The notes under the pieces were generated by a model. It was given only the letters and a program-made list of their open reading frames with translations. It ran no database searches and was not told the origin of the DNA. The position numbers were made by a program, and so were the translations under genes. From SKLM01 sp964421785 (GTDB taxonomy: Bacteria; Chloroflexota; Anaerolineae; B4-G1), in assembly GCA_964421785.1 (NCBI GenBank), contig CAYQZG010000002.1, positions 1 through 64,000 on the forward strand: a stretch of DNA of 64,000 bases, read 5' to 3'. Positions 33,678 to 41,496 of the stretch are shown piece after piece (positions within the stretch are counted from its first letter, which is position 1; each line of letters opens with the position of its first letter).

Positions 33678-34457
33678 ATGGAAGGCTGGGTGACGGCTGG
33701 TGGTTGTTTTGTGGTCGGTGGTCTGCTTGTCGTTCTCGTGGTTGTGCTGCGCTCGGTCCGGCTGCTCTACGAGTACGAACGAGGCGTCGTGTTCACATTG
33801 GGCAAGTACGCTGGTATGCGCGAGCCGGGGTTGACCTTGGTCATCCCCATCTTGCAGATGATGGAGAAGGTTGACATGCGCATCAAGACGGCGGAGATCC
33901 CGCGGCAGGAGGTGATGACGAAGGACAACATCCCTATGCTGGTGAACGCCGTGGTCTACTTCAAGGTGATCCAGCCGGAGGACGCCATCATCAAGATCGA
34001 GGATTACGCCTTTGCTATCCGTCAGTACACCCAGGCCGCGCTGCGGGACGTGATTGGCAACAGTGAGATGGACTTTGTCCTCACGGAGCGTGAGCAGATC
34101 GCCGAGAGTATCAAGGAGATCGTCGACTCTGAGACTGACGGCTGGGGCATCGACGTCGAGTCGATCAAGATCCAGGAACTGGAACTCCCGGCCGAGATGA
34201 AGCGGGCCATGGCGCAGCAGGCCGAGGCGGAGCGAGAGCGCCGTGCGGTGATCATCGCCTCGCAGGGCGAGCTTGAGGCCTCGAAGCGGCTGCAGGAGGC
34301 AGCCGAGACGATGGCTCGGAGCCCTGGGGCGATGCATCTGCGGACGCTGCAGACAATCCGGGCTATCGCTGCCGATCCTTCGGAGAAGATCGTGCTCTTT
34401 GTCCCGTCCGATCTTGGTCAGGCGATGATGTCGCTTGGCGAGGCGAAGAGTGAATGA
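33678..34457 (+). CDS. Slipin (SPFH/band 7 membrane protein)
   Basis: A 259-residue protein with one N-terminal membrane segment (about residues 5-27) and an SPFH domain beginning RLLYEYERGVVFTLGKYAG. TKDNIPMLVNAVVYFKV and a helical C-terminus with KRAMAQQAEAERERRAVIIA are prokaryotic stomatin/slipin features. It probably assembles on the inner membrane. No NfeD partner is adjacent. Confidence 0.92.
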   Translation: MEGWVTAGGCFVVGGLLVVLVVVLRSVRLLYEYERGVVFTLGKYAGMREPGLTLVIPILQMMEKVDMRIKTAEIPRQEVMTKDNIPMLVNAVVYFKVIQPEDAIIKIEDYAFAIRQYTQAALRDVIGNSEMDFVLTEREQIAESIKEIVDSETDGWGIDVESIKIQELELPAEMKRAMAQQAEAERERRAVIIASQGELEASKRLQEAAETMARSPGAMHLRTLQTIRAIAADPSEKIVLFVPSDLGQAMMSLGEAKSE

Positions 34458-34466
34458 GCGGCGGCC

Positions 34467-35156
34467 ATGCTCAATGATAAGATACGTTATCTACAAATCG
34501 CTTTTAACTACGATGTGAGTTTGGTCAGGCGCGTTCTGCCGGGCGTGACCAAGGACGTGATGAGCTTGCCGAGAGGCCGTGAGCGCATTTTCGTGGAGGC
34601 GGGAACTCCTTACATCAAGCGTGAAGGCGTCGACGGCATTCGAGCTATTCGCCGTCACTGGCCTGGACACGTTGTCGCGGATCTGAAGACGGTGGATGGT
34701 GCCCTCGGCGAGGTGGATATGGCGCGAGAAGGAGGGGCCACAGCCGTGACCGTTCTGGGTAGCTCGCCGTCTGAGGCGCTGGACCTCTTTGTCGCTCGCT
34801 GCAATGAGTTGAACATGATCTCGATGATCGATATGCTTGGGGTGAAAGATCCGCTGCGGGTATTGATGCGCATGAAGAACCCTCCCGATGTCGTGGTGCT
34901 TCACCGCGGGCGTGATGAGGAATCCACGCGTGGCAAGCTGATTCAGTACCGGCACGTGAACCGGGTGCGCAGCAAGTTCAATGTGCTCATCTCAGCGGCG
35001 GGTGGGGTGGACATCAAGGAGGCGCGCAGCGCCATCTTCAACGGTGCGAATATCGTGGTGGTGAACCTGGTGCGGCCGGGAGATCCATGGACGGGTATAT
35101 CCACGGATGCGGATGTGGGGAGTATGGCGCGGGAGTTTCTAGCCACGATCGAGTGA
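34467..35156 (+). CDS. OMPDC/hexulose-phosphate-synthase superfamily protein
   Basis: A 229-residue (beta/alpha)8 protein. VVADLKTVDGALGEV holds the DLKTxD catalytic signature of the orotidine-phosphate decarboxylase/3-hexulose-6-phosphate synthase superfamily, and ISAAGGVDIKEARSAIFNGA forms the phosphate-binding end. Which reaction it catalyses is unclear: no pyrimidine or RuMP genes flank it. It starts 9 bases after the slipin gene. Confidence 0.75.
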   Translation: MLNDKIRYLQIAFNYDVSLVRRVLPGVTKDVMSLPRGRERIFVEAGTPYIKREGVDGIRAIRRHWPGHVVADLKTVDGALGEVDMAREGGATAVTVLGSSPSEALDLFVARCNELNMISMIDMLGVKDPLRVLMRMKNPPDVVVLHRGRDEESTRGKLIQYRHVNRVRSKFNVLISAAGGVDIKEARSAIFNGANIVVVNLVRPGDPWTGISTDADVGSMAREFLATIE

Positions 35157-35327
35157 AGGCGCTGCGAATGAGTCGATGGAGCGACGGGGCACGCCGCTGC
35201 GCTCACAGCGTGGACGCCTGGGTACCAACACGCCTGGGGAGGCCGACTGCGGCATTCCTGGTTGATAGACCGCAACAGGGGACGCGGGAGCCAGGGGCGA
35301 GGTTTCCGCCAGACAAGAAGGAGCGCG

Positions 35328-36035
35328 ATGCACACAATCGGCATTTTGGGCGGCATGAGTCCGGAATCGACGGTAGCATACTACGAGCACATTACTCGGA
35401 CCTACACCAAACAATTCGGTGATTACGGCTATCCAGAGATCGTGATCTACAGCGTGAGCTTTCAGGCTTACGTCGATTGGCCGGAGGAGGATCGGTGGGA
35501 TCTCGTGGCCGAGGGGTTGAGCCAGGCGGCACGGGCTCTTGAGACGGCTGGAGCCGATTTCATTCTCATCGCAACGAATACGATGCACATCGTCTTCGAT
35601 CAGGTTGAGGCCAGCGTCAACGTGCCCATGCTCAGTCTGCTGGATGCCGTTGCCGATGCCGTCCAGGGACGAGGTATGGAGACGGTGGGCCTACTTGGCA
35701 CGGCGTTTACCATGGAGAAGACATTCTATCAGGAGGCGTTGGCCGAAAGAGGGATCAAGGTCCTGGTGCCCGGTGCAGAGGATCGAAAGCGGGTTAACGA
35801 CGTGATCTACGACGAGCTGGTGGCTGGTGAGATCCGTGATGCTTCGCGCGAGGCCTTTGTCAGTATCATCGATGCGTTAGCACAGCGCGGCGCTGAGGGA
35901 GTGATCCTGGGCTGCACGGAGATTCCGCTTCTAGTAAGCGGCCCGGGGACGGGCTTGGAGGAGGCTGGTGTGCCGCTTTTCGATACAACGGTGATCCACG
36001 CCGATGCGGCCCTGCGGTATGCGATAGGGACATGA
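35328..36035 (+). CDS. Aspartate/glutamate racemase family protein
   Basis: A 235-residue protein of the Asp/Glu racemase family (YgeA/RacD-like). TIGILGGMSPESTVAYY is the N-terminal signature, IATNTMHIV holds the first catalytic position (Thr where many members have Cys/Thr), and VILGCTEIPLLV carries the second catalytic Cys. ATG at 35328 with AAGAAGGAG upstream. It would interconvert L- and D-aspartate or glutamate in the cytoplasm. Confidence 0.88.
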   Translation: MHTIGILGGMSPESTVAYYEHITRTYTKQFGDYGYPEIVIYSVSFQAYVDWPEEDRWDLVAEGLSQAARALETAGADFILIATNTMHIVFDQVEASVNVPMLSLLDAVADAVQGRGMETVGLLGTAFTMEKTFYQEALAERGIKVLVPGAEDRKRVNDVIYDELVAGEIRDASREAFVSIIDALAQRGAEGVILGCTEIPLLVSGPGTGLEEAGVPLFDTTVIHADAALRYAIGT

Positions 36036-36088
36036 GGACACGGCAGCACGGGGCTGTGGGTTGTCAGCGTGGGCAGTTCTGGCTCGAC

Positions 36089-36116
36089 TTGACAAATCCA
36101 GGCTTTACGATATAAA
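36089..36116 (+). promoter_or_regulatory. Predicted promoter of the lytic transglycosylase gene
   Basis: TTGACA (36089-36094) and TATAAA (36111-36116) with a 16-base spacer, about 40 bases before the start. Confidence 0.75.
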
Positions 36117-36157
36117 CACGCGCACGTATCCAAGTCTCGTTGAAAGGAGGAGTGACG

Positions 36158-36994
36158 TTGACTGAGGAGACGTGCAGTAAAACGCTCGCCGTTGTGCTAT
36201 TGGCGGCTGTCATCGTTGTTCCGCACGTTCACCCTGTGCATGCACAGGGTGAAGGGTCTTCTGATGGCTCTGGCTTGTCACCGTATTGGCAGCCTGTGGT
36301 CAGTCGTTGGGAGGGCATCATCGTGCGGTACGCGGAGAGACGCCACCTTGATCCCGATCTCGTGGCCTCCCTCATTTGGAAGGAGTCCAGAGGAGTCTCC
36401 ACGGTGAAAGGGCCGACGGGGGCTGTAGGCCTGATGTGTGTCAAGCCGTTCCCTTGGCGCCCCAGTGCTGAGGAGCTTGAGAATCCGTGGACGAACGTGG
36501 CGGCAGGTACACGAACGTTGGCTCACGTGATACGGGATGGCAACGGCGACGTCTACTATGCGTTGGCGGCTTATAACGGTGGTTGGGATCAGATTCATTT
36601 AGGAGTCACGCGCCGCTACGCTGCCAGTGTGCTGGGTCACTACGTGCGCGCCGTCGCTGTTGAGCACGGGCTCTCGCCCGACGGCGACTGGATCGCTGTC
36701 TTGGCAGTTGAAGGGCTGCCCGACCATACGACGGTCACCGTGCTCGGCCCCGATCGACCGGTGGCGCGATACACCGAAAAACCCTGGTCAAGGGTCGAGG
36801 TACCCGCTGTGCCTGAGGGCCGCTCACCGGACGCGACGTTGATCAAGTTCGAAGACGAGCGTGGACGGGAAGCTCGTGTCAACCTGTGGCTCGTTGGGGG
36901 AAATCTCCCTTTGACGCCCGGCAGAGAGCCCCTGAGCTCAAGTTTCTCCTCCAGCCAGGTGTTTGGGCAGACCTTCGCTGGCTTGCTGGACTAG
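36158..36994 (+). CDS. Secreted SLT-type lytic transglycosylase
   Basis: About 278 residues. An N-terminal signal peptide (KTLAVVLLAAVIVVPHVHPVHAQ) precedes a goose-lysozyme-like SLT domain: LVASLIWKESRGVSTVKGPT with the catalytic Glu, GLMCVKPF, and YYALAAYNGGWDQI. It cleaves peptidoglycan outside the membrane. TTG at 36158 is preferred because AAAGGAGG lies seven bases upstream. A C-terminal region of about 100 residues has no assigned fold. The stop codon lies in the first of two 17-base direct repeats. Confidence 0.87.
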   Translation: MTEETCSKTLAVVLLAAVIVVPHVHPVHAQGEGSSDGSGLSPYWQPVVSRWEGIIVRYAERRHLDPDLVASLIWKESRGVSTVKGPTGAVGLMCVKPFPWRPSAEELENPWTNVAAGTRTLAHVIRDGNGDVYYALAAYNGGWDQIHLGVTRRYAASVLGHYVRAVAVEHGLSPDGDWIAVLAVEGLPDHTTVTVLGPDRPVARYTEKPWSRVEVPAVPEGRSPDATLIKFEDERGREARVNLWLVGGNLPLTPGREPLSSSFSSSQVFGQTFAGLLD

Positions 36995-37028
36995 GCCGCT
37001 GCGCTCACTAGGCCGCTGCGCTCACTAG
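36992..37028. repeat. Two tandem 17-base family C units
   Basis: TAGGCCGCTGCGCTCAC occurs twice head to tail and a third copy begins. The first TAG is the stop of the lytic transglycosylase. Confidence 0.88.
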
Positions 37029-37104
37029 GCTGCATCCAAGAACCAGTCTGCAATTGGATATGAGTCGTGGATAAGACGGCGGGGAAGATCGTGAGGCCTG
37101 CAGT

Positions 37105-37138
37105 GGGAGCGGTTGGATAGCCCCCCGCTCCCGTTTTT
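37105..37138 (+). terminator. Rho-independent terminator after the lytic transglycosylase
   Basis: GGGAGCGG and CCGCTCCC pair across a 12-base loop, followed by GTTTTT. It separates this gene from the convergent sppA. Confidence 0.85.
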
Positions 37139-37183
37139 GGGGAGGGCAGGGGGCTTGACTGCTTGTCGTCGCGGGCGGCCGGG

Positions 37184-38140
37184 CTACGGCTCTGGCATGC
37201 GGAATTGCAGCAATGGCGTCCCGGCCCAGCCGATGATCTCCTCCAACGTGGGCATCAAAGAGCGGGTCTGGAAGGTGTAGAGCATCTCCAGGAAGGTCGG
37301 TTGTGGCTTCAACTCGATCACCCGCGGCTCCCCTACGATGTCGCCCAGCTCCGCCGCTTTGTCGATAGCCTCCTGTCGAGCGCCAACGTCATCGACCAAG
37401 CCGAGCTCCTTCGCTTGCTGACCGGTGAAGACCCTCCCGTCGGCTAGCTCGCGCGCCTCTTGCTTTGGAAGGTCCCGCGCTTCCGCCACCACGTCCACGA
37501 AGTCCTCATAGACCTGATCTAGGATCTCCCGCCAAATCTCCTTCTCTTCTTCCGTCATCTCCCGGTAGGGTGTTCCAAAGTCCTTGCGCGGGCCGGTGGT
37601 GATGATGACTGCCTCCACACCCACCTTGTCCAGCAGTTCCTCGTAATTGAGGAATGTGCTGATAACGCCAATCGAGCCTGTCAGCGTGTCGGGATGGGCG
37701 ATGATGTAGTCGCCGCCGCAAGCGATGTAGTAGCCGCCTGAGGCTGCTGTATCGCCCATAGAGATGACGACGGGCTTCTCGTGGTTGAGGAGGGCTCGAT
37801 AGATCTCATCAGAGGCGACGACGGCTCCGCCAGGGCTGTTGACCCGTACTACGACGGCCTTGACTGCTGGATTGGCCGCTGCTTGGTCGAGGAGCGATTG
37901 CACGCGATCTGGTGTGATGCCGGTCGTGGTTAGATAGCCCGGCGGGCCTGAGGTGATGGTCCCATCAAGTCGAATCACGGCCACCGCGTCGCCGGTGCCC
38001 ATAGTTTCGGGCAACGGCTGCTGGCTGAGCTGGCTCAATGCTCCCATAGTGATGACCCCGGTCCCGACGCAGCTGCAGACCGGCAGCATGAAGCCCAGGA
38101 TGAAGGCCAGGAATACCGATAGGATTGGTTTGTCTTTCAT
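37184..38140 (-). CDS. sppA: Signal peptide peptidase SppA
   Basis: A 318-residue membrane-anchored serine protease that digests released signal peptides. One N-terminal hydrophobic segment (residues 6-30, containing LPVCSC). NSPGGAVVASDEIY and GDTAASGGYYIA (Ser134) form the active site, and GPRKDFG supplies Lys186. The Ser-Lys spacing of 52 equals that of Bacillus SppA. GSIGVISTF and GRVFTGQQAKELGLVD are also family motifs. Confidence 0.93.
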   Translation of the reverse strand: MKDKPILSVFLAFILGFMLPVCSCVGTGVITMGALSQLSQQPLPETMGTGDAVAVIRLDGTITSGPPGYLTTTGITPDRVQSLLDQAAANPAVKAVVVRVNSPGGAVVASDEIYRALLNHEKPVVISMGDTAASGGYYIACGGDYIIAHPDTLTGSIGVISTFLNYEELLDKVGVEAVIITTGPRKDFGTPYREMTEEEKEIWREILDQVYEDFVDVVAEARDLPKQEARELADGRVFTGQQAKELGLVDDVGARQEAIDKAAELGDIVGEPRVIELKPQPTFLEMLYTFQTRSLMPTLEEIIGWAGTPLLQFRMPEP

Positions 38141-38285
38141 AGATGTCTCCTTCCACTAGCAGCTCTCCTACGGGTTCCGAAGCCCGTCCCTGAGTGACGG
38201 GTGGGCACCACCTAGTCGCTCCGAGTGCGGGGCTCAGAGCAAGTGAAGAAGCCCAGGTTGTGGCTGGTCAGGAGATCAGCCATCT

Positions 38286-38489
38286 CTAGAACCCGAACTC
38301 GAGCCAGTTGGTACCGGTGATGACAGAGCATGCCAAGATCAGAAAGAGGATGAGGAGGATGATACCGCATCCACATCCCGTGCAGGACACACCTCTTCCA
38401 AAGCCGAATTGTTCCTGCAGCCAATCGAAGAGCCAATTAAGCAGCAAAAGCTTCAATAAGCCGGAAAGGCAACCAGGTCTATCGTCCAT
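38286..38489 (-). CDS. Small Cys-rich membrane protein, unknown function
   Basis: 67 residues, with AAGGAGAAAC just before the ATG. An amphipathic LLKLLLLNWLFDWLQEQFGFG stretch (first 20 shown in part) leads to CTGCGCG, then a hydrophobic helix (IILLILFLILACSVI). The cysteine cluster just before a membrane span could bind metal or a lipid. Nothing in the context assigns a role. It lies between sppA and tyrS on the same strand. Confidence 0.6.
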   Translation of the reverse strand: MDDRPGCLSGLLKLLLLNWLFDWLQEQFGFGRGVSCTGCGCGIILLILFLILACSVITGTNWLEFGF

Positions 38490-38533
38490 GTTTCTCCTTT
38501 GTCGGATAGCGGGCGTTAACCGCCTCGTCCGAC

Positions 38534-39775
38534 CTACTCTGCTGCCGCAGGCCCGACTAGGCGCAGGAAGCGGCGTTTGCCGACCTGAAGCACCGCTTCA
38601 TCCTCGACTGTAATATCGACGTCGATCGTCTTGATCCTCTCTCCATCCAGGCGCACAGCGCCCTGCTGCACCAAGCGGCGAGCCTGGCTCTTGCTGCGCG
38701 CCAGATCGGCCGCGGCGATGATGTCCACGACGTTCGCCGGGGCCGTCAGGTGGCGCTCGGGCATATCCTCCGGCAGCTGCCGTCTTTGATGGACGCGCTT
38801 GAAGTGCGCGGCCGCTTTGTCGGCGGCATCGTTGCCGTCGAAGATGGAGACGATCTCCCATGCCAGTTGCTTCTTCGCGTCCATAGGGTGCACGTCCCCG
38901 CGCTCCACGGCTTCGAAGAGCTCGTCGATGCGCTCGGGCTTCCAGCGGGTCACCAGCTCGAACCAGTTGCGCATGGCCGAGTCGGGTATCGACATGGTCT
39001 TGCCGTACTTCGTCTCCGGCGGCTCATTGACGCCGACGTAGTTGCCGGTGCTCTTCGACATGCGAAGCTTGCCGTCGGTCCCCACCAGGATGGGGAAGGT
39101 GAGGCAGACCTGCGGCTTCTGTCCGAATACGGTCTGCAGCTTGCGTCCGGCCATCAGGTTGAAGAGCTGGTCCGTGCCGCCGATCTGGATATCTGTCCTC
39201 AGCGCCACGGCGTCGTATCCCTGCATCAGGGCGTAGAGGAACTCGTGCACCCAGATGGCGTCACCCTTCTCGCGCCGCAGGGCGAACTTCTCACGGGATA
39301 GGAATTGTTGGACGGTGAAGTGGCTCGCCAGCTCTATGACGTCCTGGAAGGTGAGATCGGCCAGCCATTCGTCGTTGTAGCGGATCTCAGTCTGATCCGG
39401 GTCGAGGATTCTGTACGCCTGCTCGATGTATGTGTCGGCGTTCTCTCTCACCTTTTCCATGGTGAGGCGTGGTCGCGCCGCATCCTTGTCCGAGGGATCG
39501 CCGATCAGGCCGGTGAAGGTGCCGATGAGGAAGATGGCCTGGTGGCCGAGCTCCTGGAACTGGCGTAGCTTCCGCATAGTGACCGTGTGGCCGAGATGGA
39601 TGTCCGGGGCGGTGGGGTCGTAGCCGCAGTAGATGCGCAGCGGCTGCCCTGTCCTCTCCGATTCAATCAGACTTTGGTGCAGCTCCTCTTGCATATGCTC
39701 CTTGGTCTGCTCGTCGCCGAACTCGGCGCCTCGCGTTAGAATGGCCATCTGCTCGTCGATAGTCGGTTTGCTCAT
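38534..39775 (-). CDS. tyrS: Tyrosyl-tRNA synthetase
   Basis: A 413-residue class I synthetase. YCGYDPTAPDIHLGHTVTMR holds the HIGH motif, IQIGGTDQLFNLMAGR the tyrosine site, and LRMSKSTGNYVG the KMSKS loop. An S4 RNA-binding domain forms the C-terminus (SQARRLVQQGAVRLDG). ATG at 39773-39775 with GCGAGGT upstream. Expression is predicted to be controlled by a Tyr leader peptide and terminator upstream. Confidence 0.95.
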   Translation of the reverse strand: MSKPTIDEQMAILTRGAEFGDEQTKEHMQEELHQSLIESERTGQPLRIYCGYDPTAPDIHLGHTVTMRKLRQFQELGHQAIFLIGTFTGLIGDPSDKDAARPRLTMEKVRENADTYIEQAYRILDPDQTEIRYNDEWLADLTFQDVIELASHFTVQQFLSREKFALRREKGDAIWVHEFLYALMQGYDAVALRTDIQIGGTDQLFNLMAGRKLQTVFGQKPQVCLTFPILVGTDGKLRMSKSTGNYVGVNEPPETKYGKTMSIPDSAMRNWFELVTRWKPERIDELFEAVERGDVHPMDAKKQLAWEIVSIFDGNDAADKAAAHFKRVHQRRQLPEDMPERHLTAPANVVDIIAAADLARSKSQARRLVQQGAVRLDGERIKTIDVDITVEDEAVLQVGKRRFLRLVGPAAAE

Positions 39776-39902
39776 AGCGTACCTCGCTTTGGTCTCATTC
39801 AATAGATGCATCGGTCAGTAGGAGTCGCTTATGCCGCTTTGCTGCCGCCTGGCTGCCGTCGAGACGACGGCGCTCCACGGACAGCGAAGGATGTAGTACG
39901 GC

Positions 39903-39926
39903 AAAAAACCCACGGCTGTGGGTTTC
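39903..39926 (-). terminator. Attenuator terminator upstream of tyrS
   Basis: On the minus strand AAACCCAC and GTGGGTTT form a hairpin ending in a T-run. It lies about 130 bases before tyrS, after the leader peptide. Confidence 0.82.
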
Positions 39927-39944
39927 AGGGGAGTCACAGATTGC

Positions 39945-40000
39945 AGCGACAAAGGCTATCGCTTTGCTTACAGCGGCTGTCGCTTTGCTTACAGCTTGGC
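39945..40000. repeat. Family C repeats inside the tyrS leader RNA
   Basis: GCTATCGCTTTGCTTACAGC and GGCTGTCGCTTTGCTTACAGC-like copies lie in tandem between the leader peptide and the terminator. The outer words TTGCAGC (39941-39947) and GCTGCAA (40017-40023 region) can pair around them, so the repeats would form the loop of a long stem. Confidence 0.7.
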
Positions 40001-40002
40001 AG

Positions 40003-40080
40003 CTATCGGCTGCTGTGCTGCAATCCGCCAGCATAGATGTAGGTGCAACACATCCTACACGTTACGTGGGTCAATGTCAC
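40003..40080 (-). CDS. Tyrosine leader peptide of tyrS
   Basis: A 25-residue ORF starting with GTG, with GAGGTGA next to it and GGGAGG further upstream. Residues 13-16 read TYIY (ACC TAC ATC TAT) followed by AGGL. TYIY and a Gly-rich AGG(G)L also occur in the leader of the aroH operon at 13797-13895. Between a strong promoter and a terminator upstream of tyrS, it fits attenuation by Tyr-tRNA charging. A shorter start at the internal ATG is possible. No T-box sequence is present. Confidence 0.68.
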   Translation of the reverse strand: MTLTHVTCRMCCTYIYAGGLQHSSR

Positions 40081-40105
40081 TCACCTCGCTCTCAACCTCC
40101 CGGCC

Positions 40106-40133
40106 ATTATACTTGAATTGGCTGGTTAGTCAA
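40106..40133 (-). promoter_or_regulatory. Promoter of the tyrS leader
   Basis: On the minus strand TTGACT (40128-40133) and TATAAT (40106-40111) with a 16-base spacer. Confidence 0.82.
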
Positions 40134-40263
40134 TTCTGCCATTCAAAGGTGGTGGGTGACGGGCGGTCACCGCCTAGTCGACTCTGGCACTTGCGACCGA
40201 GGAGCCGGGGTGAACCGATGCGGGGCAAGACGGCGGACGGCTCTTCGAGCTAGGGACGATTGA

Positions 40264-40330
40264 CGGGGGAGAGCGCGGGGCGGGCCGTCAGGCGCGAGGA
40301 GATCGGTCTGGAGGTGGATGCCGCTACGCT
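40264..40330 (+). pseudogene. Nudix-box fragment fused to family C repeats
   Basis: GGGGAGAGCGCGGGGCGGGC onward encodes GESAGRAVRREEIGLEVDA, matching the Nudix-box part GESARHAVRREV and EEIGLEIEA of the intact gene at 45839-46375, minus three residues. It is followed by two GATGCCGCTACG repeats and a stop. Nothing else of a Nudix gene is present, so this is a scar like the nifU fragment at 23394. Confidence 0.7.
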
Positions 40331-40398
40331 TACTTTCTCTATCGTGGATGCCGCTACGTGAACGACAGTTCCCCCCGGGCTCGCCGTTCCTGCGGCAG

Positions 40399-40498
40399 NN
40401 NNNNNNNNNNNNNNNNNNNNNNNNNNNNNNNNNNNNNNNNNNNNNNNNNNNNNNNNNNNNNNNNNNNNNNNNNNNNNNNNNNNNNNNNNNNNNNNNNN
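40399..40498. other. Assembly gap (100 N) with duplicated flanks
   Basis: The ~52 bases just before the gap (GTGGATGCCGCTACGTGAAC ... CCTGCGGCAG) are repeated exactly just after it. The left copy duplicates the 3' end of panE. This suggests two contig ends that overlap and were joined with a default gap, so real missing sequence may be nil. Confidence 0.9.
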
Positions 40499-40508
40499 GT
40501 GGATGCCG

Positions 40509-41450
40509 CTACGTGAACGACAGTTCCCCCCGGGCTCGCCGTTCCTGCGGCAGCAGGCTGTGGGTGATGAAAGCGTGCAGCGGCGTCTCCACGCCCAACT
40601 CGCGCCCGAGTCGGACCACGGCCCCGTTCTGCGACGCGAGCTCCGAAGGGCGACCGGCCATCACGTCGCGCTGCATGGAGGCAGTTCCCCCGGGCGGCAG
40701 GTCGTCGATGAAGGCCATCGTCTCTGCTATGACCTCGCGCTGCAGGGCCACGCCTCGGGCCCGCGCCACGGCGAGGATTTCCTCCATCGCCTTCTCCAGC
40801 AAGCGGCGCGTCTCCGGCAGCGAGCGCAGCACACCGAGCGGTGCCCGCGTCACCGCTCCAACGCCGCTCAAGGCCGCGATGAAGAGGAACTTCTCCCACA
40901 TGGCCACGCGAATGTCCAGCGGGATCTCCGGGGTCACGCCTTCGGCCCGTTGGAAGACGTCCCGAAGCCTCTCGGCCCGCTCGCTGCGTTGACTATCCAG
41001 TTCCCCGAAGGTGATGGTCGGGCTGATGCCCGCGTGGCGGACGTGGCCCGGCTCGACCAGGGCGCTGATGATCCGGCAGAGCCCGCCTAGCACATGCTCT
41101 TCGCCCAGGACCTCGGCCAGCTGCGAGGGTGCCTCCACGCCATTCTCCAGCGGCACGACGAAGGTATCCGACCCGACCATACGGCCCATCTCATAGGCTG
41201 CGTCGAGGATCTGCCACGCCTTGACAGTCACCAGGATCACGTCCACTAGACCAACCTCGCTGGGATCGTCGGTGGCCTGAACCGGATCCACGACGAAGTC
41301 GCCAGCGACGCTCTCCACGCGGAGGCCGTCTGCCTTCATAGCCGCCAGGTGGTCGCCGCGGGCGATGAACACCACGTCCTCTCCGGCCTGGGCGAGCCTA
41401 CCGCCGAAGTAGCCGCCGACGGCGCCGGCGCCAAAGATTGCAATGCGCAT
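40509..41450 (-). CDS. panE: 2-dehydropantoate 2-reductase (ketopantoate reductase)
   Basis: A 313-residue NADPH enzyme of the ApbA/PanE family. MRIAIFGAGAVGGYFGGRLA binds NADPH, ILVTVKAWQ has the conserved Lys, and LENGVEAPSQLAEVLG is typical. The C-terminal domain has KFLFIAALSGVGAVTRAPLG and PSELASQNGAVVRLG. It would make pantoate for coenzyme A, or reduce related 2-keto acids. Its last codons repeat across the adjacent assembly gap. Confidence 0.9.
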   Translation of the reverse strand: MRIAIFGAGAVGGYFGGRLAQAGEDVVFIARGDHLAAMKADGLRVESVAGDFVVDPVQATDDPSEVGLVDVILVTVKAWQILDAAYEMGRMVGSDTFVVPLENGVEAPSQLAEVLGEEHVLGGLCRIISALVEPGHVRHAGISPTITFGELDSQRSERAERLRDVFQRAEGVTPEIPLDIRVAMWEKFLFIAALSGVGAVTRAPLGVLRSLPETRRLLEKAMEEILAVARARGVALQREVIAETMAFIDDLPPGGTASMQRDVMAGRPSELASQNGAVVRLGRELGVETPLHAFITHSLLPQERRARGELSFT

Positions 41451-41496
41451 ATGTGACCTCCTTTACCTCATTGATTGAGTCGTTCCTGGATGCCTG

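Noticed and set aside
39780..40133. T-box riboswitch upstream of tyrS
   Set aside because: No T-box motif of the TGGNACCGCG type and no specifier-loop architecture. A short ORF with Tyr codons and a simple terminator explains the region better.
40318..40992. A gene reading through the second assembly gap on the plus strand
   Set aside because: It is antisense to panE and only continuous because Ns do not break a frame.
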